Source: Pseudisothecium myosuroides
Taxonomy: Eukaryota; Streptophyta; Bryopsida; Hypnales; Lembophyllaceae
Length of the DNA: 64,000 nt
Direction of reading: 5' to 3'
NCBI GenBank assembly: GCA_951799445.1
Contig: OX637290.1
Coordinates: forward strand, 27,646,987 to 27,710,986
Positions within the stretch are counted from its first letter, which is position 1. Every line of letters starts with the position of its first letter. A program made the position numbers and the translations under genes. Below the pieces are notes generated by a model, which did no database searches, was not told the DNA's origin, and saw only the letters and a list, made by a program, of their open reading frames with translations. Shown piece by piece: positions 11,668 to 23,100 of the stretch.

Positions 11668-12200
11668 CGGCACTTCACACTGTGTTCCAAGTCCCACTAA
11701 ATTCTTACAATTTGAATGGTGGAGAGTTGAAAATAAAACTTGGGGCTTCACACTACATCCCAAGTCCCACACCACATGAAGATGCCTCCATAGCAACACT
11801 TTGGAGGAGTTTTGGCATCCAAAAAGTAGGACTTGGAGGCCGAATTATATTTAGCAAAAGTAGAGCCCTCTGAACTCAACCTCCAAAATCCAACTATTGT
11901 TTTGAATATAAAATTAGGAAAAAACACCATGGAGTGAACTACCCTCATTGGTTGAAATTTTGCCCAAATCTATCCAAACCATATTAAATATTAAAAGTGC
12001 CTTCCAAATAAGGTTTTGACTTTTTGACCCATTTTTTGAGGGCGCTTAGTTGCTATAAAATATTATACAAGGCTTATAGTTGGGTCTTTAGCTTTTTTAC
12101 TAAAAATTCTAAAGTCCCACATTTGATAGTTTTGATTCACTTTCTACAACCCAAGGCAACTGGGACTTGGGACATAAGGTAATCTATTCTAAAAGTGCCC
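11668..12200. repeat. Possible MITE with related ends
   Basis: The left side has GGCACTT, then TGTTCCAAGTCCCA. The right side, inverted, has GGGCACTTTT, then TGTCCCAAGTCCCA. An extra copy of the CCCAAGTCCCAC motif lies at 11759-11770. Ends are imperfect and no target duplication was confirmed. Confidence 0.35.
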
Positions 12201-12858
12201 ATGCTCTAAAAGTAATCATGACACAGAGCTACATTTTGCTTTCCTCAATGTACAAGCAATGTACATTTTAGACGGTGGTCACTTTCAGTAACCTTTGTGT
12301 TTCAACTTCGAAAATTTGTAACTAATTCCACCAAGCTCCAAAAAATATGAAATGACTTGCGTTAGATGCCAATTCCATTTTTCTTCCCATGAAAATTTAC
12401 TGAAAAATGTTTCCAAGGAGTTTAGCTTCCCCAAATAGGCAATCAGCTCTTAAATGGTTGCTTTAAGAGCAGACTACCTTAGTGTGAAACACCCTTTGGT
12501 ATGGAGAAACTCCCTTTTTTCTGTCTCCACAGGACTGTACCCAGACAGGAGAGACTATCATTCCCAATTGTCAGAAATTAAAGACTGAAAACATATCAAT
12601 CTTCCAGCTCAGGAGCTCGGTAGCTTGAGGTTTCACTGCAAAGCAGACATGAGCACATGGAGCCCTGAGAAATAAGTACAGAAGAAGTGAGGGGATGGAC
12701 AAAAACTTAACTTACTAGTTGAGTCACTTTCAGCATTTAAGCAAGAGTAGGAGTTTGATTCTTTATTCGGAGATCTAGAAGTTCGCTTGGAGTTCTGCAA
12801 AAATCTGTGGTGGGGATGATCAGAATCAATTTTGTGGAGATCAAATGTTTGTTTCAAT
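12201..12858. other. Non-coding stretch
   Basis: No supported gene. The short minus-strand frame at 12633-12857 is serine-rich and resembles nothing known. It ends against the transposon end at 12859. Confidence 0.4.
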
Positions 12859-14084
12859 AGGGGTAGTCACACCTTCTTCACTGCCCGAAACTTCTTCTGC
12901 AAATTGGGACGTGGCGGCTCCCCATTAGGTTTCTGTTGCTTGTTTCATGCAGAAGATACTTATGCTGCGAAAGTCTCGCACCGTTCAATATTCTCATGCT
13001 GAGGTGGATTTTGAGCCTGGCGAGGCCTTCGCAAGTGAACGTTTTCTTTTCCCACTCCTTGTTTTAGCCTACGCTCTTCGCTTCTCTACGCAGCTGCTCA
13101 TTCTTAACCCCTAAAGGACCAAGGCCTTTTTTCTGCCAAAAAACACTCAAAACTGCCATATCTATAGCAAAGAGTAAAAAAAATTGAAAATTGTTCTTTT
13201 TTCCACATCTAACCGTAGTATGTTACACCTAACTAGTATGAGAGTGTGTGGAAAAAATTTCAGAATTTTTGACTGCACAGATTGCAAGATATCTGCGTTT
13301 AAAGTGGAAAAAACAAGTTTTTCAGCACATTGCGGGACTAGATTTTTTTGACTTTGAACATTTTTAAATTAAAATTTTTGCACTATAGAGTTTTGAGCTT
13401 TAAATCTTCATAGTGGAGAATTGAGTTGAGAATCCAGGAAACAAAAAAAATATTCAAAAAAACTTGGTTATCATTCTTAAAAAAATTGTTAAGTAGAAGT
13501 AGGTATGAGATAGAAGGAAAATCTAAATTATTAATATATTTTAGATGGAATTAAAATTCACTAATCTCAATGGTAAGATTGTTCTAACAAGTAAATCAGA
13601 CCATGCAAAAAAAAAAATTTGAAAAATTTGAAAAATTGCATTCAAAAATGAATCCTACAAGTTATTTTTTTTCAAGAAGATGCTCTAACTGCCCAGAAAA
13701 CAAGAATGTCCATAACTTTCTCATAACATATCCAAATGAAATGAATCAAAGCTTTCCAGATAGAAAAAAATATAATCTATGAGAAAAAAAATATTTAAAA
13801 AAAAATTCAAATTTTTGTCCATTTTTTTTGGCTGCCCAAGCTGCCCGCCGTCCCCTCGTTTGAGCTTATTTGGTCATAACTTTTTTTTCCAGGAACCAAT
13901 TGTGAAAAAAATTATATTCCCACGAAGCTAATCAGATTTTTTACTTCCAAAAAAAGTTTCAAAAAATCAGGAGAAAATTTCAGCCCGTAGGTACTTGCCC
14001 GAAACCGCATTTGTCCCGCAAAGGGACAATGGTCCTTTAGGGGTTAAGAAAATTCTTGTTTTCGGAAAAGGTGTGACTACCCCT
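12859..14084. mobile_element. MITE with 17-bp perfect ends, split by a nested insertion
   Basis: AGGGGTAGTCACACCTT at 12859-12875 and its exact complement AAGGTGTGACTACCCCT at 14068-14084 form a 17-bp perfect terminal inverted repeat. Removing the TTAA element at 13104-14047 leaves an element of about 0.28 kb. Flanks read TTTCAAT before and AATGTC after. A TA or AAT target duplication is possible, so a Tc1/mariner- or Harbinger-like origin cannot be separated. Confidence 0.7.
13104..14047 (+). mobile_element. TTAA-flanked non-autonomous element, copy 3 (nested)
   Basis: 944 bp from TTAA at 13104-13107 to TTAA at 14044-14047. The left end is CCCCTAAAGGACCAAGG; the right end, read inward, is CCCCTAAAGGACCATTG. 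This is the best-preserved copy. It lies wholly inside the 17-bp-ended MITE, so it inserted after that element did. Confidence 0.85.
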
Positions 14085-14099
14085 AATGTCTACATTTCT

Positions 14100-14410
14100 T
14101 GTGTAAGGTAAAAACATCCGAAACCATCCTTGTATCCACTCTTGACTTCCATTAAAATTGTCCCCAAAGTGTCATTAAATTGTTCCCATATTTAACTTTG
14201 ATTGGTTGACTGTTGAGTTTTCTAGATTTCGGTTTTCAAACCTAGCTAAGTGACAAGTTTTAGTGGCCTAGGAAGTTTGACTTTGAAAATTCATAGAAAT
14301 TTACATGTCTTATTCAAAAATTCTATTGTTTTTAGGAAATTCATGATTTTCAATTGCTAATACTACAAAGTGTATATTCTAGAAAAGATGCCTCCAACAT
14401 TGGATCTTTC
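14100..14410 (+). repeat. Dispersed repeat, copy A
   Basis: The order of short matching blocks (a TTGGTTGACTG / GTTAACTATTG region, TTTCGGTTTT, AGTGACAAGTTTTAGTGG, TCATAGAAATTTACAT, GCTAATACTACAAA, TGCCTCCAAC) parallels 26525-26850. Both copies are about 0.3 kb, non-coding and same-strand. The family is unknown. Confidence 0.5.
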
Positions 14411-14503
14411 AATTACCTACACTTCTATTTTACCAATTTGATCAAAAGGAGAAATTTATAAAAAATTTACCTATTCCTTTAATTGACTAAGGATATTAAA
14501 GGG

Positions 14504-14700
14504 TTAATCCTTTAATGCCCGTGGTTGATTTTGGATTGGAGTTGGATTCTTCCATTTTTAGAAATTTAGTGCAAGCAAGCTACAAGAGATTGACTAAGTT
14601 GTTCCTGGCTGCCAAAGAGAGTGTCCTCAAGAGCTTCTTTAGCGCTAGCAACACATGCTTTGTAATGGAAAAACTAGTCAATCAAACTTTAAAGGGTTAA
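14504..14700. mobile_element. Short TTAA-bounded element
   Basis: 197 bp starting TTAATCCTTTAA and ending TTTAAAGGGTTAA; inverted, the right end reads TTAACCCTTTAAAG. The shared TTAA and CCTTTAA ends suggest a miniature relative of the larger TTAA family nearby. The 61-codon frame inside it is probably coincidental. Confidence 0.45.
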
Positions 14701-15139
14701 TTTTGGAAAGACTCAATCCAATCACTAAGGAAGTTAGCCAAAAATTATCAAATTCTTGGATGAATAGGTGCATTCTACAACTCCTTGAAAGTCATTCATC
14801 GAACTCTTTCAGTCCTTAGTGTCCTTCTCAGAGAGGAGGAAAGGTGGAAGATAACTACACCTAATTTCAACCGCTTTGATTCTAAAACCAAACAATCTAG
14901 ATTCTTACCTAAAATGTACTTTCACTAATCATGAGAGTCTATGGTTGGTTATCCTAAATCCTATTTTCAATACTTCAAAAATTTGTAGTTTATTTTATTC
15001 ACACAATGTCCAAAAAATACATTCTAAGAGAATCTAGAATCCCCTTTTGACTTCCAAAAAGACCCTACAAAAAAAAATTCAATATAATAATGGAAACCAT
15101 ACTAAATTGCTTATTTATGCAATTTTAAGTATAATTACC
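14701..15139. other. Non-coding stretch
   Basis: AT-rich, no gene or clear repeat recognised between two TTAA-bounded elements. Confidence 0.35.
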
Positions 15140-16056
15140 TTAACCCCTAAAGTCCCACGGTCCCCTTGGGGGAAAATTGGATTTTGTACAAGCTCCTACA
15201 GTCTCAATATTTGTTGTGATTTTGTGAATTTTTTTGTAAAGATAGAAAAACTCATTAACTTTCCAAAATATAATTTTTTAATTTCAATCAATGCTGAAGA
15301 GCAAAAGTTATGGCTAACAAAAAGCCCTTTTTTTAGTTTGACGGGTAGAAAAAAAGCCTCAAAAAAACTTAAAATAAACTTAAATTTTTTTTTGTTTCAT
15401 ATAGTTACTAATTTTACCTACATAGGAAGCTTCGATTCATTCCATTTAGATTTGTTGTATGAAAGTTATAGACAATCTTGTTTTTCGGGCAATTATATCA
15501 TCTTCTTGAACAAATAACTCATAAGATTCATTTCTAAACTCAATTTTCAAAATTTTCAAAAAAAAAGTTTTACAAGGTGAAGATTTCTTGCTAGAACAAT
15601 CTCACCAATGAAAATTAGTGTGCTTCAATTCCATCTTAGAGCTATTATCAATTTAGTTTTCCCTTCAATCTTGAACCTACCTCTACTTAACATTTTTTTA
15701 ATGAACGAAACTAAGTGTTTTTTTGAATTTTTCCCCCTAGAATTTCAACTCATCATATAAAATTAGAAATTCAAAATCAATAGAGCAAAAATTTTAAGTT
15801 AAGAAGGTTCAAAGCCAAAAAATGTAGTTGAACAAGGTGAAAAAAACTTGTTTCCTTCACTTTAAATGCAAATATCTTGCAATCTACACAGTCAAAGTTT
15901 CTGAAATTTCTTCAACACATTCTTCCACTAGTCTAGTACAAGGTCCTACAGTTAGATATGCAAAAAAAACACATTAAACTTTTTTTTTTTGCTCTTTGCT
16001 ATAGAAATGACAATTTTGAGTGTGTTTTTTTAAGGAAAAAGTCCTTAGTTGGCTAA
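15140..16056 (-). mobile_element. TTAA-flanked non-autonomous element, copy 4 (inverted, decayed end)
   Basis: The left end is TTAACCCCTAAAGTCCCACG at 15140-15159. The body is the inverted family sequence (for example TTGCAATCTACACAGTCAAA near 15880). The right end near 16040-16056 (AGTCCTTAGTTGGCTAA) is a degenerate version of the expected CCTTTAGGGGTTAA. The 156-codon frame at 15047-15517 overlaps it and is not a gene. Confidence 0.65.
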
Positions 16057-16461
16057 AAGATGGCTGCCTTTACCATAGTCTGCTAAAAGAGTTAAATGTT
16101 GGTACAACAAAGAAAATAACTGACCAGGGACAACAGATGTACTACTCAATGCCCCCCAAAACAAGGTGATGACTGATAACCAGGTACCCAAGCTTATAAT
16201 GCCTGCTAGCCTCCAGGACATGTCCTTCAAGCTTAGATTTGGAGTATGTTGGCCATTAGTGTTGAAGCAATCACAAATTTGATAACTCAGGTACAGTACT
16301 GGTGCAACGCAAATTGCATGAGCTATGTATTCAATGTTCCAATAATCATGTTCCAATAGGTCAGACTCACAATTGAGAAGAAAATTGGGATTTGGAAATG
16401 TCTCACAACAAAAACATATGATTTTCAAACCATCCTTTCCAAAAAAGACAAAACAAAACAA
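16045..16461 (-). CDS. Unrecognised open frame with two hydrophobic segments
   Basis: A 138-codon frame whose central part has two hydrophobic stretches (around YIAHAICVAPVLYLSY and LAGIISLGTWLSVITLFWGA) separated by a polar loop. It could be an exon of a membrane protein gene decayed by the neighbouring TTAA element, or chance. No splice pair or homologue was recognised. Nothing else gene-like lies between it and the AAE19 stop at 17153. Confidence 0.2.
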   Translation of the reverse strand: MFCFVFFGKDGLKIICFCCETFPNPNFLLNCESDLLEHDYWNIEYIAHAICVAPVLYLSYQICDCFNTNGQHTPNLSLKDMSWRLAGIISLGTWLSVITLFWGALSSTSVVPGQLFSLLYQHLTLLADYGKGSHLLAN

Positions 16462-17152
16462 ACATATGATTTTCTACCTCAGTTCATAAACTGCTGTCAC
16501 TGGTCAAGTCAAATGCATTGAAGTGACTACAGTTCGGGAAGTCCTCAGAAATGAGTTCTGGAGTTCTAAATTTCTATCAAGTGTGCAGTTTCAGGTCAGA
16601 CTCGGGATATGACAAACAAGCCTTTGCAGTTCATCATTCTTGCTGACTCTTGCTTGAGAAAACAAGAGGTCGGAAAACCAGCAGAAGAAAAAAAGAAAAG
16701 GAGATGCAGCACTCGAGACTACTATGGCATACTGCAAGAAGAACCTTTTCAGATAACAGGTTCATTAAAAGTGAAAAATATGTCATTGAAATTATATGCA
16801 TTTGCCATGGTATCTGTTTTTCATATCTCAATTACCGGTCATCATTAAGCGACAACACTAAGCCCTTGGGTCATCAGTCAAACTAATTCGACCAACAATT
16901 ACACATATTACAAAAGATTTTTTCTGATTTACTAGTTATTATCCATGATATGAATAATATATGTGTACATTACTAAAATGTAATGTCCATCTATTTTTAG
17001 AGGTCAAAACTAAAAACTCCAATATTTCTAATGAAAATATCAGATATCTAAGAGTTAACAGGTTCAAAGTTATTATATCGATTTACATGTTCAAAGAGTT
17101 AACTAACAACTTTGGAAATTCAGTCTGCACTTCCACAGGATTGAGAGACAAA
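16462..17152. other. 3' flank of the AAE19-like gene
   Basis: No gene supported. This stretch should contain the 3' untranslated region of the minus-strand gene ending at 17153. Short overlapping frames near 16609-16886 are low-complexity (lysine-rich) and not called. Confidence 0.4.
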
Positions 17153-20100
17153 TTATACCAACTCAAGACAGTAAAGAAAATTATCACGGCAGCCAATAAA
17201 AATTCTACCACTTATCATGACTGGCGAGGAGAAAACTTCACCAGGCAGCTTAATATGATTGACTACTTGAATCTTGGGAAATTTTTCCTCCTGTGAAATC
17301 AATTTGTTGTCCACTGAAGATACTGGCGGTGATTGTGGATCATTGTGGTGACTTTCACTTTGCAGGGAGCCCCTGGATGTTATTGCAGTTGGTGCACATA
17401 ATATTTGTACTTGTCCAGAAGTACTTGCAACGCATAGGAGTCTGCAACAACCATGCAACATGCCCCCCAAGTCTTATTGCTGCGATAAAAACACAAATCA
17501 TGTAACATCATGAAGAAAAGAGAATCCGTAATAGAAGGAATTGGTACTGAGCACCAGATCCTCCGGCTCTACATCAAATCAGGAACCCAGGCTGGCCGTA
17601 GAGTGAAGAACCTTTCTGAGATATGGACATTGTTGCAGTCTTGTAACAAGACTGGGTTCTCTTCAACATAGGCGGAAGATGTGATAGGACCGCCTACATC
17701 ATGCTTCCAAATAATATTTCCATCTTGCTGCATCCATGTGGGTGCCATTGACGTTACAAAAACTCAATTGGTTTGAGCTAGGCAACGGAGACTTTCCATA
17801 TCACACAGGAAGAGAGAAAACAAGAAGAGTTGCATCATCATTCAAGCATCTTAAAAGAACAATAGTAACCCTCTATTGTGTATTCAAGATGTACTCGTAG
17901 AGAACCTACCCCCGAGGTACTCTAGAAAATCAGGCCATGATACAATTGATAGAGTTTATGTTAATAATTGCCTTGAATGGCATTACAATTGATAGGGTTG
18001 AACGTGGCTGAATTTTTTAGAATATTTCTAAAGAAGGGATTCTACTAGTCAGAGGTTCAAGACAACATAGTGCAACAACCAACTAAACAGATGTAACTGC
18101 CGTCATGGTACCAGTTTCTCTAATTACCATGACTATTACAGAATTGACATATCCGTTTATTAATTCTCATGGTCACTATTTGGGTAATTGGATATGTATT
18201 AGCCTAGCCAACTATTTTCAATGTGAACCGATAGAGTCCCCAACAATGCACAAGGTTAGAAGGACATACTAGATTTAGGCAGTACAGATGGGAGTCTCCT
18301 GAACTCACGAGCACCTGGCAAAGATATCGCCACAGCGTCATTACACACAGTCCACAAAATGATACCCAAAGAATGAGAACTATGTCACCGGATTGGAGTC
18401 AATCCTACCTTAGAAACAAGGGCAGACGAGATGGTTGCTCCGGCAAAAATTGGACCGTTTGTATTAGCCTGCAGTATTGAAGTTTTAGCCTCTCATGTTC
18501 TCAAGATACGCAAGAGGTGACTCTAAGGAGCCCAAGAAAGTGAGTCGCCAAAAAAGTGAAGACATTGAAGAAAGAAAAGCAATGTGATTCAACGAGGCCC
18601 GTGAGGTCTTCAACGCATTTTTATCATCAAAGAAGACAGAAATGAAAGCATAGAAGTCTTGAGGTGAAGGATTGTAAAAGCATACCTGCCAAGCAGGAAT
18701 ACCATCAGATTTAAGCGCAGTCACACTACCGCTCACACTTGTACAAATAACTGCTTTGAACATGAACACAGAAGAGAATTCAATGCACGTCATCGCATCC
18801 TGTTACTTAAACTAATTACTAATAGATTTCCAGCACTCCAGGTTGTTCACGCACCATGTTCTGTAGAGGAGTCCACTGCAAGAGATCCGAAAATCGGTGC
18901 ACCACATTCATAGGACCATACAACACGAATCGTTGGCTGCAAATGGATTAACATAGATGTCAATATCCATTGAACATACACTACTATTATAAGCAACCGC
19001 TGGAAATATCTCCAGTTGTAAGTAAAGCTCCATGTGCAAAACTTCGGGTAAACAAGAACTAGGTGATCCCATCACTTCCTTAAGGAATCTAACAACAATT
19101 TTTAAAAATCAGAAATAGAAACAAAAGATAATCAAGACGATATCGTTCACACCCTCTACAAATCATTCAACGAAGTACTGCCAAGAATGCCAATTCCACC
19201 TGAATTTGGATGGCAATGATAGTGCCCCTGGTTGTGCCAAAATACACCGTTTTGTTACTCTGCAGAGACAAACCCATAATTGTAAGTCCCAATTTTGAGG
19301 GCCAGTTTGCCCACCAGATGCATCTGACTTGTATCTACCAAGTTTGATAGTAGAGATAAGAAAAACGCTCAAACTGACAGTATAGGTAGGTAGGAAATCA
19401 AGCAAGATATCCATGCACTACGACACGTCAAATGAGGCTTATGAAAAAAGAAACAGCTCACAAAATTTGAGGACGTGCATATCGTTCAAAATAAGCAAAC
19501 TATGTTGAAATGCTAAGATTCTCTAAGCAAATACCTCATTAAAAGCGGGTGAACCGAAAATGCTTCCTCCACAGTCATGCCGCCACACGCATGTGTGGGA
19601 AATCGAATCAAGGGCGTAAATGTGGTGGTCGTGTGATCCACACCTGCCAGGCCGAAAACATCAACGCTCTGTTTATATATTTTTTTCTTTTTGAAACAAA
19701 TGAAACGGAATTTCATTGTCATAAGCTCTCTTTATGTTCATCATGTCTCTTTGATGTATTGTAGTTGTCCACTGATCTCTTTCTCTTCATAGATTCTCTA
19801 TCTTGCAATTGAGGATCTCAACTGCCAGATGTCTGTAAACTAGACATTGATGTTCCAGCATTCAAATCGTACACGTCCCAGAGAACATATATTTTGTGAA
19901 GAATCAAATGTGGTAAGAATATACCATATTAATCCTGTCCAGGGATCCAAAGCTGGTTGACATTTCACCTGTCATCAGGAGACACTAGTAAATGTTATTT
20001 GGTTATTTTAGACTGATTTCCAGAAACAGCATAATTACTAACACAGATAAAATATTCACATGTGGCATGCGAAATTAAACAGAATGCACTCAACAAAACT

Positions 20101-23100
20101 GAGACTAAGCACGCGTTACCATCAATTTCATATCATCATTTACGTAGATCTGCACACTCTTAAGATTCACAAGATTCAACGTACATTAGCAAATTAGGAA
20201 TAAGAGGTCATACGCAATATATATGTGACTGATACCTCTCCGGCAGTTTTGAAGCTCCAAAGCTTCAGACCGCTCCAGAAATCAAGGAAGTAAATGAATC
20301 CATCATAGCAACCAACCACCACCTGCAGGACAGCGCAAGAGTCAAATTTCTCAGTATCCTGATAAAACAAGTCAGTCCGTTCTTGTTATTGGCGGAGCTT
20401 ATAAGAAGAAGGAACAGTTACAACATAATGTGTTACAGTTGAGAGAGTACTTGAGATACATCCTGAGTTACAGCAGCGCTGGATTCAACGCGTCCTCCCA
20501 AAGTAGCCTCCCATTGCAGTTTACCACTGTTGCAAAATCCTGGAAGCAGTCAGAACGAATAAGAAAGATAGATACCCGGTGCATTCCTGAACAAGTTCAG
20601 AATTATCACTGCTAGAATCCTCCAAATTAAAAAATATGAGAAAGTTCAGTTTATGAAGTCAGCTCAAGAAGGATGTCCTCAACTCAAAATGCACAATTTA
20701 TGGTAGGTGTCCGTCATGAACAAACCTGGTAGCATCCAGACTCAAGAAATTGTGTGAATGAGAGCCGATAAAAAGTCGTAAAACTCCACCGTGCAATACC
20801 ACTAAAGGTGAAGCATCTACACAGGCTTCCAACGAGAATTTCCAACACGACTGTATACTTCTCGCCTCCTTTGCAACTTCCCTCTGTACTAGCACATTGC
20901 GATCAACAGTAGATGGACATTCCTCAGTCAATGAACGCAAAACCACAGTCCTGTTACAACGTGAAAACCCGAGTGATATACCAGTCCAGTTTGAGGAAGT
21001 CCATGTCCAACAGTCTTCCTGTATGGGCCTCCTTGACACAATATCAGTCTCGTCAAGTTTCCTCTTTCGTGATAGATGACCATCGACAGGTTTTAGTTTT
21101 AGATGCACTAGGGGCCCGATATCTGAGACACTTTCAGTACTGTTAAATACAGGAGGTTGGTAGCCTTGTCCCTGAGTTAACACAGGGTCACCCAGGATGA
21201 TCTTGCTTCTGCCCTGAATGGCATTATAGAGAAGAGTGGCTGATGGGTACATGTACAGAAGCCGCATGTCTATGTCAAGAATGTGGGCAGCATGAGCTGC
21301 TAAAATAGATGTTCCACCCCTAGAGAAGAAATCGTCAGTGCTTGAGAAGTTCTCTACCTTCAGAGCACGTGCAAACACCTGCATCATAGCACGTCCAACA
21401 GAATCAAGAGTGATCCGAAACATATATTACTCAAGGTCGGATTGTGTATTCCACGTTTGCATTGGTTACAGTATATTATCCTGTCACATAACCCATCCTC
21501 AGAAAGGATCATATGTAATCCGCATGCCTACGAGTGCTGAGTTTACGCTTAGGCTGTGATGGAAGCAAAAACAGTCATAAAATCAAGACCAATTTTTCTT
21601 ACAAAACGGAGAAGCTATGAGCAGGTATATTAAAGGAACCACAGCCCGTCTTGATCTATCATCTAAGATGATAAATTGGACACAATCTGAAGGTTCAGGA
21701 TAAGTTGAGGGCCCTCACCAGTTGTATGTGGTCAATTCCTGGTAACCTCTGTTTTATGAGTGGAGTGCTAAAGAATTTGGCAGCGCCATCCGAGCATCTC
21801 ATTAAATTAAGGAGAGCACTGGTATCTACTTTTCCTGAATCGTTCAAGGGAAGAGCTTCTAATGGGATATAAATCTGAGGAATCATAACAGGAGGCAAGT
21901 TTCTCTCAAGCCAAAGCTTCAACTCATGACTCAAATCCGGCTCAGCCTTGGGCGTATCATTCATCAATATAACATTTTCTTCTAATGAATTGGCACTTTT
22001 ACAAACCACAAAAGCCACCAGGTTTGCCTCACCGTGCACAATGACCACACAGCGACTCACTTTGGGGTGCATCTCTAAATTGGCTTCAATTTCTTCCAAT
22101 GCTATCCTGTTCCCACGGATCTTCACTTGTCGGTCCATTCGTCCAAGTAACACAACTGTGCCATCGGGTAATTGCTTTGCCAAGTCACCAGTTCTAAAAA
22201 TACGTAATTCAGAATACCTGAACTTGGCGCTTTGAAAAATGCTTTCTTTGAGCTGCCTAAGGAATAGGATAGAATCTGCTGCTTCATCTAAATCTATGAA
22301 TTTTTGTGAGGTGCTATCATGGTCATTCAAGTAAGACCGTGCTATTCCCAGACCTCCAACCCAGAGCTCGCCTTCTTCATTAACACCAGCTAACTTGCAA
22401 CCATCCAAGACGATATACTGGAAACAACCGCTAATAGGATCTCCAATGGGGGTAGAGCTCAGTCCGTTATGCTTTAGAGAATGCATACAAGTTGACGAAG
22501 GATCCCATAAACCGGTACAGTCAAAACATGATGAGTCGCCAGACACCTGAAACCTCCACAGACTCATAGGTCAGTGATATGTAATGATGGGCATAACAAA
22601 GTAAATGTCCATGTCTGCGACCTAGAAACTTTCAACGACAGTTTGAAATGGTTCCCCTCCTAAATATACAAAAGTGACCAATCAACATTTGAAACCCGAA
22701 TTCCAAAAAATAGTTGCCCTACCTCAGTGCTCCCATACAGATTCAATATTGTGGTATGATCAAATATGCTGTGGAGCTCTTTTAGTAGTTTCAGTGAAAG
22801 CGACTCTCCACTAAGGCTGAGGATTCGCAATGAATCTGCTGCATGTCGACGATCAGTTTGCAATGCTGGAAGCAACGCTCGAAGAATTGAGGGAACAGCT
22901 GTTAGTCGCGTAATTTTATAAGTCTGTCAGTCAATTGGAGTAAACTTCAAATTAAAAGAACTCAAAAGAAATACGTGACAGACATGACCCATACAGTAAC
23001 CAACAGGTACCATTTCGTTTTGTCAATGTGCTTTAATAATTTCAACTAACTCTCGACCTACTGTAATAATTCTGGGCAGTGTAAATATCCCCATAAAACT

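Noticed and set aside
15047..15517. 156-codon frame
   Set aside because: It straddles the end of a TTAA element, is Phe/Lys-rich, and follows the non-coding family sequence.
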